In this document: in pieces, positions 23,539 through 34,630 of the stretch
Numbering within the stretch: position 1 is the first letter of the stretch
Layout: each line of letters starts with the position of its first letter
Assembly (NCBI GenBank): GCA_037127255.1
Contig: JBANSL010000013.1
Coordinates: 82,404,188-82,468,187, forward strand
Direction: 5' to 3'
From: Persicaria tinctoria
Taxonomy: Eukaryota > Streptophyta > Magnoliopsida > Caryophyllales > Polygonaceae
Length of the DNA stretch: 64,000 bases
Notes under the pieces: model-generated
What the model was told of the DNA's origin: nothing
The model's input: only the letters and a program-made list of their open reading frames with translations
The model's database searches: none
Translations under genes and position numbers: made by a program

Positions 23539-26500
23539 TTAAATCAAATCGATCTCCGCAAGCTCAATCAAACTCGGCGGAAAAGGATCGATGAATACAT
23601 GAGCAATGCCATTCGGTGGTGCAAGTCTAGTAACCGAATGCGCTAGTACATTGCCATTCCGGCGTACATGTCCATATGAGAAGGAGAGGAAATTCCCTAC
23701 TACTCCTAAAATATCATCAGCAATCACCTTGTGATAGGAACAAGCTCTTGCTGCATCACCAAGAGATTTGATCAACAACATAGAATCAGACTCGAGGTGC
23801 ACTCGACTCATCCCTGCTACAGCTGCGTGCTCGACGCCCATGAGTGTCGCTCGCATCTCAGTCGTGGTTATGTCCCAGTTAACCTTGAAACGATTGACCT
23901 CAGCCCATAACATTTGGCCTATCGCATTCCTCGCCACAGCCCCGAGCCACACCTCTCCACCCCCATCAGCGCAGCATCAGAATTAACTTTCACCACGCCC
24001 TGCGGAGGTCTCGCCCAGGCAGCGCTTCCTATCACCTGCCGAGTACCAGTCCCACTCCTTTCATTCCGGTCATCCCAGATGGCCTTGTAATCTTGGACAA
24101 ATTTTCAACACCCATCCCTTAGCAGAGGGACGTTTGGCGGCCTGCTATCGAAAAACCTTTTATTTCTCGCCATCCACGCAATCCACGAGTTGGGAAAGAA
24201 TTCCAGGAGCCCTACAAAGCCTTCGGAATCATGTACATCCATTGCAATCTGGATGAAAGACATATTCCCCAAACCTCTCACTCGAAGCCCCAATTGAGAC
24301 CCTTCCCAGGCTGAAACCGCCATCGAGCATTCGAGCAAAGCATGGTTTATAGTCTCTTTCGCTGCACTGCACCCTTCACACCGCGGTGAATCTGTGATAT
24401 GACGTTGCACAAGCCTCGTCTTGACCGCCAGGGCATCCTCCAAAGCTCTCCAAGCGAAAAGAAGGACCTTAGGAGGGGCGTTCAATTTCCATACCCACCC
24501 CCATAGTTGATCGATTGCCCCATGGAGCCGTCGATACCACTCCTCCATGTGCCCACAACAACCCAACCAATAGGCAGATTTCACAGTGAAGAAACCATCC
24601 CTATTTGAACACCAAATCCGAGTGTCTTCTGGCCTTCGGGTGCTAAGGGGAATTGCCAAGATGCAGTCAACATCCATCTGAGTGAAGTTTTCCTGTAGGC
24701 CTTGGAGGCGCCAAGAACAGTTTTCGCTATCAATAAGAGAGCCCATGGTGAGCCCCAGATCGGAGTGCTGTAAGAGGATCGGTGATACAGGCCAGCCTTC
24801 ACGGATCAACCAATTAGAGCTCCAAACATCTATGCTCTCCCCGTTCCCTACTCTCCATCCCAACCCTTCCAAAAGCAATGATTTTGCGCCCCAAATGCTT
24901 CTCCAGGAGAAGCTCGGATTGTTTCCAAGGCTCGATTCCAAAAAGGTTCCTGAGCGAAAATATCGAGCCCCCAAGACCCTAGACACCAGTGACGCTGGAT
25001 CCTTTACCAACCGCCACCCCTGCTTGGCGAGAAGCGCATCGTTGAAGATATGCAAGTCTTTGAACCCCATACCCCCCATCTTCTTCGGAGCACATAGTCT
25101 TTCCCATCTGAACCAGTGAATTCTGCGATTTTGATTCGAGGAACCCCACCAGAACCGGTTCAGCAGGCCGTGGATCTCATCAATCAGCCCCTCTGGTAAT
25201 CTGAACACACCCATGACATAAGTTGGAATACTCTGTAGGACAAATTTTATTAAAATTTCCTTCCCCGCTTGAGATAAAGAGCGTTCATTCCACCCCTGAA
25301 CCTTCTTCCAACACCTTTCCTTAATCGATTCAAAGATTGCAGTATTTGACCTTCCAACCACCGCTGGAAGCCCCAAATATCTCGAATGACGATCAACTCT
25401 TCTCACGCCCAACAAACCAGCCACCACGAGTTGCTGATGATAATTCATGTTTCTACTAAACGACACCTCAGACTTTTGCCAATTAACCTTCTGCCCATAT
25501 GCTCCCTCGTACAACCGGATGACCCCGGCAACCTGCGAGCATTCTTGTGGGGTGGCTCAAGCAAACAGTAAGCTATCATCTGCGAAGAAAAGATGACTGG
25601 TTTTTGGGGCGTTTTGGCTTATCTGCACTCCATGAATGCGTCTGTCACTTACCCTTTGGGCGATAAGGAAAGAGAACACTTCAGCACAAAGAATGAATAA
25701 ATAAGGCGATATGGGGTCTCCTTGACGTAGTCCGCGTGTTGGCACCACCCAGCCTCGAACCTGCCCGTTAAATTTAAAAGCGAAGGACACAGTGGAGACA
25801 CAACTCATCACCCTTCCACACCATGCCTTTGAGAACCCCATCTTTCTCATGATGTTCTTTAGAAAAGGCCATTCAACACGATCATAGGCCTTTTTCATAT
25901 CCGTCTTGAGCGACATCCAGCCCCTACTCCCTGTCCTCAAGCCCTTCAAATAATGGAAGACCTCCAGTGCGATCAAAGCATTATCAGATATGTTTCTTCC
26001 CGTTACAAAAGCACTTTGTTCCAAAGATATTATTGATGGAAGGAAGGATTTCAGCCGATTAGCCATCACCTTTGATATGATTTTGTAAACGACGTTGCAC
26101 ATGCTAATCGATCTGAACTCCGATGCCCTCTTCGGCTCCGACACCTTGGGGATCAACGTCACAACAGTCTCGTTTATGGCTGCCAAGTCTGCATTCCCAG
26201 CCCACCAAGACTGTACAAACCCCACAATATCGCCCCCAACCACATCCCATAATTTTTGGAAAAAGATTGCGTGCATACCGTCCGGGCCGGGAGCCTTCGT
26301 TGAATGCATCTGATGGACTGCGTTCCAGACCTCTCCCGCTGTCGGCAATCTATCCAGATCGGCATTCATATCATCGGTAACTTTCTGATTGCCATGAAAG
26401 CCTCCTCCATCCGGTTGGTTCCTTCCGACCTGAACAAGGCATCGAAAAAATCCACAATGACTCTTTCTATTTCAGCATCTCCCTCTCGTCTCTCACCCCT

Positions 26501-27622
26501 GTTGTCCTCAAGGTAAGCAATATGATTTCGTTTCCTCCTATGATTCGCCCGACGGTGAAAATAAGTAGTGTTCTTGTCTCCGTCCCTTAGCGAATTTTCA
26601 CGGCTTCGGAGATGCCAGAAAGATTCCTCATCTCTGTGCAAAACATCCAACTGAGCAACTACTTCCCGTCCTCTCGACAGAATATCACCCGACGGCGGAA
26701 AGTTCCGAAGCCTACCCAACTCCCCTTCCAATTCTTAGATCTGCTTCTTCCGGCCCTTGAATTCGCTTCGTGCCCATGAATCAAGACCCCTTGCACAATT
26801 TGAAATCTTCTCCTTTGGATTCCCTCCCGGGACGCCCCAATGATTTCTTACAATGTTACTACATTCCTCATACCTCAGCCACATGGTCTCGAACTTAAAT
26901 TGTCGTTTTCTCCTGCGAGATGGTCTTTGCTCAGTATCGAGGGCGATTGCTGAGTGATCAGAACAGTACCTAGGAAGGTTTCTTGTTTGGAATGTAGGAA
27001 AGTGCTCGCACCACGCTGCATTTGCGAGGAAATGGTCAAGCCGTTCCTTAATGGTTGATCCCGGCCCTCTTCCTCTTTCCCACGTGAGTTTGACCCCTAT
27101 CCACCCGAGGTCAATGAGCCCACAATCCTCCACCACCCCTCTAAACACATCCATCTCTGCCTGAGTTCGGGGGTTTCCTCCTTCTTTCTCGTCTTGAAAG
27201 AGGATCTCGTTGAAATCCCCAAAGAAGCATGCCGGGAGATTATGATTATTCCGAATCAGCCGCATAAGCTCCCAAGTCTCCCGCTTCCTCTCCCTAGCTG
27301 GCCAACCATATATTCATACAGCAATCCACTTAAAACCATCCCTTTCTGTGACTTTTGCACATACATGCCGGGCCGAGAAAGATTTGATGGTTACGTCTGT
27401 GTCCCTCCACCAGAAACCCAACCCGCCCGACAGTCCTTGACTGTCCAGACACAGCCCCTCCGTGAAACCACATTTCCTCATTGTAGGCTCCAGATCCCTT
27501 TTTGATATCATCGTCTCTATCACAAATACAATATTAGGCCGAATTTTCCAGGACCAATCCTGGATAGCGCGAACTGTCCGAGGGTTGCCCAGCCCCTGAC
27601 AGTTCCATGATAAGATTTTCAT
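23539..27622 (-). pseudogene. LINE ORF2: endonuclease, reverse transcriptase, RNase H
   Basis: ORF2 starts at ATG 27622 (MKILSWNCQGLG), overlapping the ORF1 stop as ATGA. The AP-endonuclease motifs GDFNEI and SDHSAI are present. Reverse transcriptase motifs follow: KAPGPDGM, AFVTGRNISDNA, GLRQGDPISPYLF and the catalytic FADD. Then comes a zf-RVT block (WKLNAPPKVLLFAWRALEDA, then CEGC and CS). An RNase H domain (NSDAA; ARNAIGQ; LESDS) closes the frame near 23539. Breaks seen: TGA after FKWIAV (about 27314), TAA after GRKKQI (about 26735), a one-base deletion near 26385, TGA after SLLFA (25557), a stop after PLLRDGC (24105) and a frameshift before the RNase H (about 23960). The protein would function in target-primed reverse transcription if intact; it is dead here. 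Confidence 0.9.
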
Positions 27623-28978
27623 TGTCCTTCGCGGGTCCGGCTGTCACCGGAACCCGCTACTTTCTCATTTTCAAACTCTGTTGCTTCTTGGGCATTGGAG
27701 CGAGCCCTCTTGGATGCAATCCGACCATCCTCAGTGCTTTTGTCGTCATTTTTATTTTCCTCCTGGATCTTACGCTTGCCTGTAATTCCCTTACCCCCTG
27801 CATTCAGCGACTCCTTTGAACAGTCATCCTCTACTCGAGCGCCATGACTCCGAGAGTCTCCACCCACATCCCCCAATTGGCCATCCTTGTCATCTTTCCC
27901 CTTTGGGATCGCAGTTACGGGTTCCTGACACAGCACACCGCCAGTATCCGTCTCTGTTGCTTTCGCATTCCGCACATTGGTCTCGAATTGTATTGATTCC
28001 ATCTCCTCCTCTCGTACTTGCATTTCGGTCACTTCAGGCGCCTTCGTGGTCTCCTGATTTAAGGGCGGAATATTTTTCTTCGAAGTGTCTATCGGAGCCT
28101 TGCTTCCTCTTTCTATCCCCATCTCAAGCGTTTATGCCATCATCTGCTTTTCCTTATCAGCCTTGGCAAGTTTTTCCATCAGTTTCATGCTCCGCTCCCG
28201 GTCCTCGACGCTCGTCCGTTGCCCTCTAGGAGACAAGGCGTCTCTCATCCATGGGCCGTATTGGCTTGGATTCAGTGGTTCATCCGTTGACTCATTAAGC
28301 AGAGTTTTGTATGAGCAAAAGCGAGCAATGTGCTCAATTCGCCCACAGTGAAAGCAGAATGTTGGTAGTCGTTCATATTAGATGTCAATCCACTTCCAAC
28401 TGTCACTCTATTCCCCTCACCAGTGATCTCGAGAGATCAATCCTTACCTTGATTCTCATCTGCCTCTGTAATCCCACAATATCTGGCTGATCGAAGGACA
28501 AAAATTCGCCTACCCGATCCCCGATCGCTTTTGCTGTCATCAACGATTGTTTTCCTACCGGTACATTCGTGGCCACCACCCAAAACGGCGAGTGGGTAAA
28601 CACGATGTCATCGAGTCCCTCTGTGGCTTCCACCTCCTTTAGAACCAGTAAGGATTCGTCGAAAGTCCAGGGGCATCCCCCAAGTACACGGTGCTTGTCT
28701 TCCACATTAAAGAATTGGAACATGAATTTCTTCTCACCCACGTCCCGTATCACCGGTTCCTTTTTTATCCTCCAAATTTGTCGAATTGTACGCCGAAACG
28801 CTTGTTTGTTTATGGGTTGGTCTGTTACGAATTTTTCTACTAGGCATAATTCGATTTGTGCACTCGTCGGGTTCTCATCCACCGCTTCCACAATTTCTTC
28901 TTCTGCAGTCTAGAGCCTGAACCCTTCCCACGCCTTTCGCAGAACATCGATTGCACTACTCTCTTCGGCGTCAGTCAT
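27619..28978 (-). pseudogene. LINE ORF1: DUF4283 and zinc-knuckle RNA-binding protein
   Basis: The frame starts at ATG 28978 (MTDAEESSAIDVLRKAWEG) and meets an amber stop at codon 23. It then reads on as a DUF4283-type domain (FMFQFFNVEDKHRVLGGCPW; DIVFTHSPFWV; MRIKVRIDL) to a stop at 28403. After frameshifts a CCHC knuckle follows near 28350-28310 (CFHCGRIEHIARFC). The acidic C-terminal tail occupies 28122-27619 and ends in TGA overlapping the ORF2 ATG. This is the usual plant L1 ORF1 layout, the nucleic-acid chaperone of the LINE ribonucleoprotein. Confidence 0.85.
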
Positions 28979-29129
28979 TTCGCCGGACTTCCGATTACAC
29001 ACCACCGATAACCGTAAAAAATGGTAAGCACTGGTACTCAACCACCCTAATCGCATGGACTCTCTGATTTAAACACATTGGTCCCTATAATCTAAATAAT
29101 TGGAATTAATCGCGTGGTTGAGCCTAATT

Positions 29130-29420
29130 GACATGGTAAACAAGAGTTTTTGATATTTCGCCGAGTAATCCTGGGGCTTGGAAAAAATTTGTCTCGTGCT
29201 CAAAACTTTTATTTTGGCAAAAAATTATCATTTTAAAGTTATAAGCGGGTAAATAATATAATATAACAAGAATTTATGGAGTCTTTCCACAAATATGAAC
29301 CCATGAAGTGAACTGTCCGATTGAAAAAACACAAGATAGCAAAGAGAACACGATAGCAGAGGGAGGAAAACAAGCGCAGAGGAAAACAAGTGCAGAGGCA
29401 GCCTTGGCGGCAACCGATGG
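29130..29420 (-). repeat. Dispersed repeat, copy with LINE insertion
   Basis: This 290-bp stretch is the reverse complement, with scattered changes, of 47635-47905. Shared blocks include GGTAAACAAGAGTTTTTGATATTTCGCCG, the poly-A/T rich centre and the GCAGAGGCAGCCTTGGCGGCAACC end. The LINE inserted at its left end. The family is unknown. Confidence 0.8.
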
Positions 29421-29613
29421 CTCCGGCGGCGGCGATGACGGGTGAGAGAGGGGTGGCGGCCTGTTGCAGTGGCGCCGGAGGTGGCTGGTAGTGGTGTGGC
29501 GACTCTCTCGCTAGCGGTGGGTTGCGATTTGTGTCCGTCAGTTGAGAGTTCGAAAAATCTAAAAAGGTATGACCGAAAATGTTATATCTATCAATGTAGT
29601 TCTTATTGATTGG

Positions 29614-30012
29614 TGTTGTTTGAGACAATTAATTATCTAGTTCTATCTTTAGAAAGTCTATCTATAGATGATATTTATCTATAGAAGGATTATTGTGGAT
29701 GGTTTATCTACAATAGGTTTTAGATAAGATAGGTTTATCTATATCTAGGTTTATTTAGATATAGTAGGTTTATCTATATCTAGGTTTATCGATCTATAGG
29801 TTTATCTAGGAGATCCTCTATTATAAATAGAGGCATGTAGGGTTGGAATTATGTATCCATAAAAGCATCACAATAATAAGAAACCCTAGCTACAGAGAGG
29901 TTTTTCTCTGCAGGGTGTTCTGCGCGGTTCTTTCTAGAACACGGAAATCCTTTGTGTCCTATTGTTCATTCTCCTTCTCTTTAACGGTATTCACTCGGGG
30001 AATTTCACAACA
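29614..30012 (+). mobile_element. Copia-type 5' LTR
   Basis: About 400 bp runs from TGTTGTTTGAGAC (29614; 29617 is also possible) to TTCACAACA (30012). A TATA box (TTATAAATAG, 29821-29830) lies in the expected place, and the primer-binding site follows directly. The U3 part holds several copies of AGGTTTATCTATATCTAG (29690-29810). The 3' LTR is absent: the element is cut about 520 bp downstream. Confidence 0.75.
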
Positions 30013-30014
30013 AT

Positions 30015-30026
30015 TGGTATCAGAGC
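30015..30026 (+). other. Retrotransposon primer-binding site (tRNA-Met type)
   Basis: TGGTATCAGAGC is the standard primer-binding site of plant Copia elements, complementary to the 3' end of initiator tRNA-Met. It is two bases after the LTR end. Confidence 0.9.
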
Positions 30027-30037
30027 AAGGTTAGACG

Positions 30038-30535
30038 ATGACATCCGGTGCGAAATTCGAGGTTCCGCGTTTCGATGGCACTGGAAATTTCGGTCTTTGG
30101 CAACGACGAGTGAAGGATCTGCTGACTCAGCAGGGAATGTTAAAGGCGCTGAAGGAGGTAAAGCCTGAGCCAGTGAAAGAGGAAGATTGGGAAGAGATGC
30201 AGGAAAAGGCGGTGTCGATCATTCGACTCTGTCTCGCAGACGAGGTGATATACCATGTAATTGATCTCAAATCCTCGCAGGAGATTTGGGTGAAATTGGA
30301 GAACAGGTATATGTCAAAATCCTTGTCGAGCAATTGTAGTTGTTCCTTTTTCTTATAACAGAACTACCCCAAGGTTACGGTTTCACGAGACTAGTTGCAG
30401 AGAGTTCGTAATTTATACTCTCTCTTTTTGATCAATTGCATAACTTGCAAATTAAGATTACAAATTCAAGCGCTATTTTTGCTTCCTGCGAAATTATCAC
30501 TTCTTTATGCCTAGACGATCATAAGGACCCATTGA
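30038..30535 (+). pseudogene. Copia Gag, truncated and decayed
   Basis: The frame opens at ATG 30038 and reads MTSGAKFEVPRFDGTGNFGL, then WQRRVKDLLTQQGMLKAL and the typical IWVKLENRYMSKSLSS, ending at 30356-30358 after a change in the reading frame. Beyond that only weak Gag-like pieces in other frames remain (for example FDQLHNLQIKI near 30430-30470). The sequence stops matching at about 30535, where the fold-back element begins. No zinc knuckle, protease or polymerase follows. Confidence 0.85.
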
Positions 30536-30539
30536 AAAT

Positions 30540-30610
30540 AGTCTATTAGCTCAATTGGTAGAGCGTTGTGTTTGCACACAAATATGTGAGTTCGACTCTC
30601 ACATAGGCTA
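30540..30610 (+). pseudogene. tRNA-like sequence, left arm
   Basis: The acceptor stem AGTCTAT/ATAGGCT pairs 7 of 7 with one G-U. The D arm is GCTC-AATTGGTA-GAGC. The anticodon stem TTGTG/CACAA closes a six-base loop TTTGCA. The T arm is GTGAG-TTCGACT-CTCAC. A and B boxes fit polymerase III promoters (TAGCTCAATTGG; GTTCGACTC). The loop is one base short, so a working tRNA is unlikely. The best guess for the parent is tRNA-Ala(TGC), from the loop only. Confidence 0.6.
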
Positions 30611-31729
30611 ATACGGAGTATGTGTTCATGAATCTCTCTAAACTTATACAATTATGAACCTGGCAGAAAATATATATAATAATGGTAGGACAAATTTACG
30701 AACATGTTAGGACAAATTCATAAATCTCTCCGAACTTATACGATTATAAACTTGACACGAAATAACTTCAGTCTCTGCCTGTGGAGCCTGCCTTCTCCTT
30801 TTGCGTTTCTGAGATTCATGTGGAAGTAAATTTTTTTCGTAAAGTCAATTATGCATTTACATTTTTCAAATAGTATAAATATATCGTACCATCAGTATGC
30901 ATCTATCCTACCATTAGTGTCAAGTTATACAGGAATTACTGGGTTTCCATTATGATCCTAACCAATATCGTTGTTTTCTCCTACCATTAGTTTCCATCAA
31001 TCCTACCATTCTGATCCTACCGATATCTTTGTTTTCTCCTACCATTAGTTTTCATCTATCCTACCATTTTTGTGTATCTATCATACCAATTTAAATAGCT
31101 TTCAAGGAAAATCAAGCTAGAAACCGTAGCAAATTATGTTCCACATTTTTCAGAAAAACAACCAAGGGTAGAGGGCTTCCAGTCTACAACAGAAAATGAA
31201 GGAAACCTAAGTAACATTATATCCAAGAGTAGAGGCTCTAATTCGGTCGTTCTAGCATTGAATTAGATTGGATATGATTCATGAATTTGATTGATAGAAA
31301 TTGGATTGAGATTGGGATTTATGGATTGGTAATTGAGATTGAGATTATGGTCAATTCACGCCTCAATGATTACTAGTCTGGGATTTGTGGATTGGTCAAT
31401 ATTAATTCTACTTCTTTCCCAATAGTATAAATATATCTTACCATTCGTTTACATGTATCCTACCATTAGTGTCAAGTTATACACGTAGGAATTTCGGTGA
31501 TTACATTTATATCATACCAATATCGTATATTTATCCTATCAGGTTCACAAATTTGTCCTACCACTAGTCTATATATTTCCTTCCAAGTTCATAATTTTAT
31601 AAGTTATGAGATATTCATAATTCATAAATTTGTCGTACCAGATTCAAAAATTTGTCCTGCCATTAGTGTATATATTTCCTACCATGTTCAATCGTATAAG
31701 TCCAAGAGATATAAACACATACTCCGCAT

Positions 31730-31800
31730 TAGCCTATGTGAGAGTCGAACTCACATCTTTGTGTGCATACACAATGCTCTACCAATTGAGCTAATAGGCT
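31730..31800 (-). pseudogene. tRNA-like sequence, right arm (inverted)
   Basis: This is the inverted counterpart of the left arm. Acceptor AGCCTAT/ATAGGCT is now fully Watson-Crick paired, with the same D arm and T arm. The anticodon stem is TTGTG/CACAA around TATGCA, again six bases. Where the arms differ, the acceptor stem keeps pairing, which could mean structure is retained, though one difference is too little to prove it. Confidence 0.6.
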
Positions 31801-31803
31801 ATT

Positions 31804-32158
31804 TATCATCGTATAGATTAAGAAACAAGTAAATCTCAATCTAATGAGAACGTAGTAACCAATCCAAAACAATGTTCATTCATGCAATTAATAAAGAAAG
31901 GATATCTTAATGTCTAAGTGCTCTAATAGATGACAATATTAGTGGTTACATTACCAAGGATACTTGGGGGATGGCATCATGAAAATGGCAATTCCTCATG
32001 GGACAGAAATAGGCCACTCCACAATGGTTACCAACAACCACGCATATCTCAAGAAGTAATGACTTGCCAAATTCCAAGTATGACAACACTAAAACAGGGA
32101 ACAATTTTCCACACACTAACTATGAAATGCTTATGTTGAGTGAAGTAAAAGAGCTTAC
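31804..32158. other. No recognised gene
   Basis: AT-rich sequence between the fold-back element and the RPN9 fragment. It should include intron sequence downstream of the RPN9 exon (minus strand). Nothing else is seen. Confidence 0.4.
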
Positions 32159-32611
32159 CAGCTTGAAAGAATCAGATAAAGAGTCCACTGAGGTGTATGC
32201 AAGATACAGAAGAGCATTTTTGTAAAAATCAGCAAACTCTTGAAGTGATTTGTAATACTGAGAAGAGACCTAGTAACAGCTCGCACACACAGATGGATCA
32301 ATATCAGTCATGCTATCAAGAGTTGTTTTCCCATCATATATCCAAAAGCTTCTTGCATTCTTTTGGCTCCCCGTGTTCAAGCTTGAGCAAAGCAATCTGC
32401 ATCTTTATGTAAAGGATGGGCTCCTCTATACGTGCTTCTCGTGTTGCACTAAGCTTTTCAATAACCCCTTCAAGATAGCTAATAGCAGCTTCTTTCTCTG
32501 CATATTATCGGGAAACTATGACAGAAAAATGTGTGCGAGCTTGAGAAGGTTGATCTTTGTCTCAAAATCAGTTATGAAATTGTGATAGAAATGTATCAGA
32601 GCATCTCCAGC
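32159..32611 (-). pseudogene. RPN9: RPN9 (26S proteasome lid subunit) gene fragment
   Basis: On the minus strand, after a good acceptor (TTGCTTTCAG|GCTGG at 32611), the sequence reads AGDALIHFYHNFITDFETKI then NLLKLAH. In shifted frames it continues EKEAAISYLEGVIEKL, EPILYIKMQIALLKLEHGEP, KECKKLL, TLDSMTDIDPS and LLYLAYTSVDSLSDSFKL, ending at a donor (AGCTG|GTAAGC at 32159). This is the middle of RPN9/PSMD13, a lid subunit of the 26S proteasome. At least two frameshifts (after LLKLAH and after KKLLD) and changed residues show it is dead. Splice sites at both ends mean a genomic piece, not a processed copy. Confidence 0.8.
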
Positions 32612-33144
32612 CTGAAAGCAAGATGAAAATAGACAACCATAGACAGTGAATGTAGTGATTATAAAGTCTGCAAATGTCAAAGTAAATATATAGACAACCA
32701 TATACAGTGCCGAGATATTGGTATATAAATTGAAGTTTTAGAATTTGCAGAATCGATAAGTGGCTCCATACATACCCTCGAGGAGTTGAAATGGTGAGAT
32801 CTAGAATACCAATGAAGGTCAAAGGGCATCCACAGGGATGGATTTGATAGTATCCTTAGCTTGGAACATTAATTTGCTGATTTAGACCAGACCATACATC
32901 ATCAATGTCTTGATTCCCATCAATCAAAGTTGGAACCTACAAAAGGGAACTTGATCAATAAATTCTATGAATATCACTTTTAGATCATCAGCCAATTAGC
33001 AAACAAAGTCAACCTTGGCACCTTGCACCTTTTGCATAAGCCATTCAAGTAATTGAAAGCAGCTAAAACCGATCATAAAAAGAACAGAGCTAGATAACAC
33101 AAAATAATTTATGTTGTTATTAATTCTTGATAAACTTGACCCGT

Positions 33145-33300
33145 GAGACGGGTAGTTGCTGGGCATTCTCTACAACCGGGGCCATGGAAGGAATCAATGG
33201 CATCAGCACCGGAGATCTTTTTGTTTGTCAGAACAAGAACTCGTTGATTGCGATTCAACCAACTACGGATGTGATGGTGGATACACCTCTTACTCAGCTA
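33145..33300 (+). pseudogene. Papain-like cysteine protease fragment
   Basis: The plus strand reads GSCWAFSTTGAMEGINGIST (catalytic Cys in GSCWAFS) then GDL. After a frameshift near 33222 it continues LSEQELVDCDSTNYGCDGGY. This is the active-site region of plant papain-like (C1A, RD21-like) proteases. Only about 50 codons are present and the His/Asn part is missing. It lies on the strand opposite the RPN9 fragment, so both are separate captured or duplicated pieces. Confidence 0.8.
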
Positions 33301-33359
33301 ATAATCAACCAAAATTGTTTCAAGTTCCTATATTTGTAACACAGAAGCACATCACATGA

Positions 33360-34630
33360 ATTTATAATGCAAGCAACTGCATAATGCATATGCGGATATA
33401 ACATGGATATAGTGTTGAGCGCTCCATCATTGTCTCACCAATCCTCATCTCTGCAACTGCATAATGCAACGCTCCAAAAATTAGGGGGAAAACTATAAGA
33501 ATAACATTCACAATTTTAACATATCACTGATTGAAATGAAACAACCAACATGTAGCCTTTGTATGGTGAAGGAGCGTCTGGAGGATGACGCCACTGGCTC
33601 ATTTGCAAGACTCTGATGAACACCAAAGGGTGGATCCCAACTATGCTTGATGGTAAAGTGATGCCCAAAATCTTTATGGTACGGTTGGTGGCATAGCTAA
33701 AATAGTAGCAGAAACTGAATGGCACAATTAACACAATTTCATTCAGTTGTTGCAAGACTCATTCAGAATTTTATTCAGATCTAGATAATGCAGACTTTGG
33801 TTCATTTGAAAATTTCATTCAGAATTTCATTGACCTAATGTTACTATTTTAAACAAATTTCATGGATCAGTTGTTGCAAATTAACACAATTTCATTCGGA
33901 ATCAACCATCACAACCCTCATCATAACTGAATGAATGCCAATCCAAAATCATGTGGCAATTCAAAGTGGAATACAACACACAATAAACAAGCAAATCTAT
34001 AAGAACAAGAGTTAATTGGCAAAATCAAATAAGCAAGACCACGAATAGTAAAGCAAAGGCATCTCATTAAGCTACTAACCGATAGCAATGGAGACCTACT
34101 AAAATATTTAACAAATAACCAAATCAAATCCAAGAGAAATTGAAAACCGAGAATCGAACTGACACCAGAAAAAACTGACCTCGAGTGAAACGACAAATAA
34201 CCTGGAGAAAAAGAGGCCTTTGCTCAGAAGAGAGGAAAATGGGCTTGCCTTCTTCAATCTCTCGAGCTTGCGATTTTGATCACCGGAGGGCAAGTGCTCG
34301 ACTGGGACTACCAATTCAGAGGGCGGTTGTGGAAGGAGGTTTGGCGGGAGGAGAAGGTGTGGGTCTGCTAGGGCTTAGGGCCGGAGGGATTAGGGCAGTG
34401 AGGGCGGGTAGAAGACGCCATTTGTTGCGCAGACGGCGGCTGTAGCACCGTGTAAGAAGGTTGGACTGCCGGTGGTGGAGGAATGGAGGAGCCATCGGTG
34501 CCCATTGGAAGAATTGGGATGATTCGAGGAGCGCACCACCCCTAATCGCCGCAAACCCTAGAACACGGAGAGAGGGAAGGGGAAAGCTCTGGGTAAGAGG
34601 AGCGCACCACCCCTAATCCCGCACCCTCAC
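33360..34630. other. Gene-remnant region, not identified
   Basis: Minus-strand 33755-33516 is open (for example GYMLVVSFQSVIC) but matches no family I know. Repeated ATTTCATTCAGAA-type words occur at 33740-33900. Positions 34200-34630 are GC-richer, with GAGGAGCGCACCACCCCTAA duplicated (34517 and 34597), and look like a 5' UTR or first-exon remnant of a minus-strand gene. Confidence 0.3.

Larger units (their letters stand above)
23486..29129 (-). mobile_element. Full-length L1-type LINE with 20-bp target duplication
   Basis: TCGCGTGGTTGAGCCTAATT occurs at 23486-23505 and again at 29110-29129. The element between (23506-29109, 5.6 kb) reads on the minus strand and ends in poly(A), seen as T14 at 23505-23517. 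It has ORF1 with DUF4283-like and zinc-knuckle domains and ORF2 with endonuclease, reverse transcriptase, zf-RVT and RNase H domains. Several in-frame stops and frameshifts make it non-functional. It sits inside an older repeat whose uninterrupted copy is at 47635-47925 in opposite orientation. Confidence 0.93.
30537..31803. mobile_element. Fold-back element with tRNA-like termini
   Basis: Both ends carry an imperfect inverted repeat of about 220 bp (30537-30760 and 31580-31803). The outer 71 bp of each arm folds as a tRNA cloverleaf. Inside the tRNA-like part both arms continue with GGCTAAT-CGGAGTATGTGT, TTATAC and AATGG-AGGACAAATTT. The interior (30760-31580) is AT-rich, has about ten CCTACCATT-type motifs and a direct repeat (30871-30940 and 31421-31495), and has no coding frame. 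The superfamily and target duplication are not resolved. Confidence 0.65.

Noticed and set aside
30540..30610. Functional tRNA gene
   Set aside because: The anticodon loop has six bases, the first pair is A-U, and an inverted copy lies at the other end of the same repeat; a tRNA-derived terminal structure is more likely.
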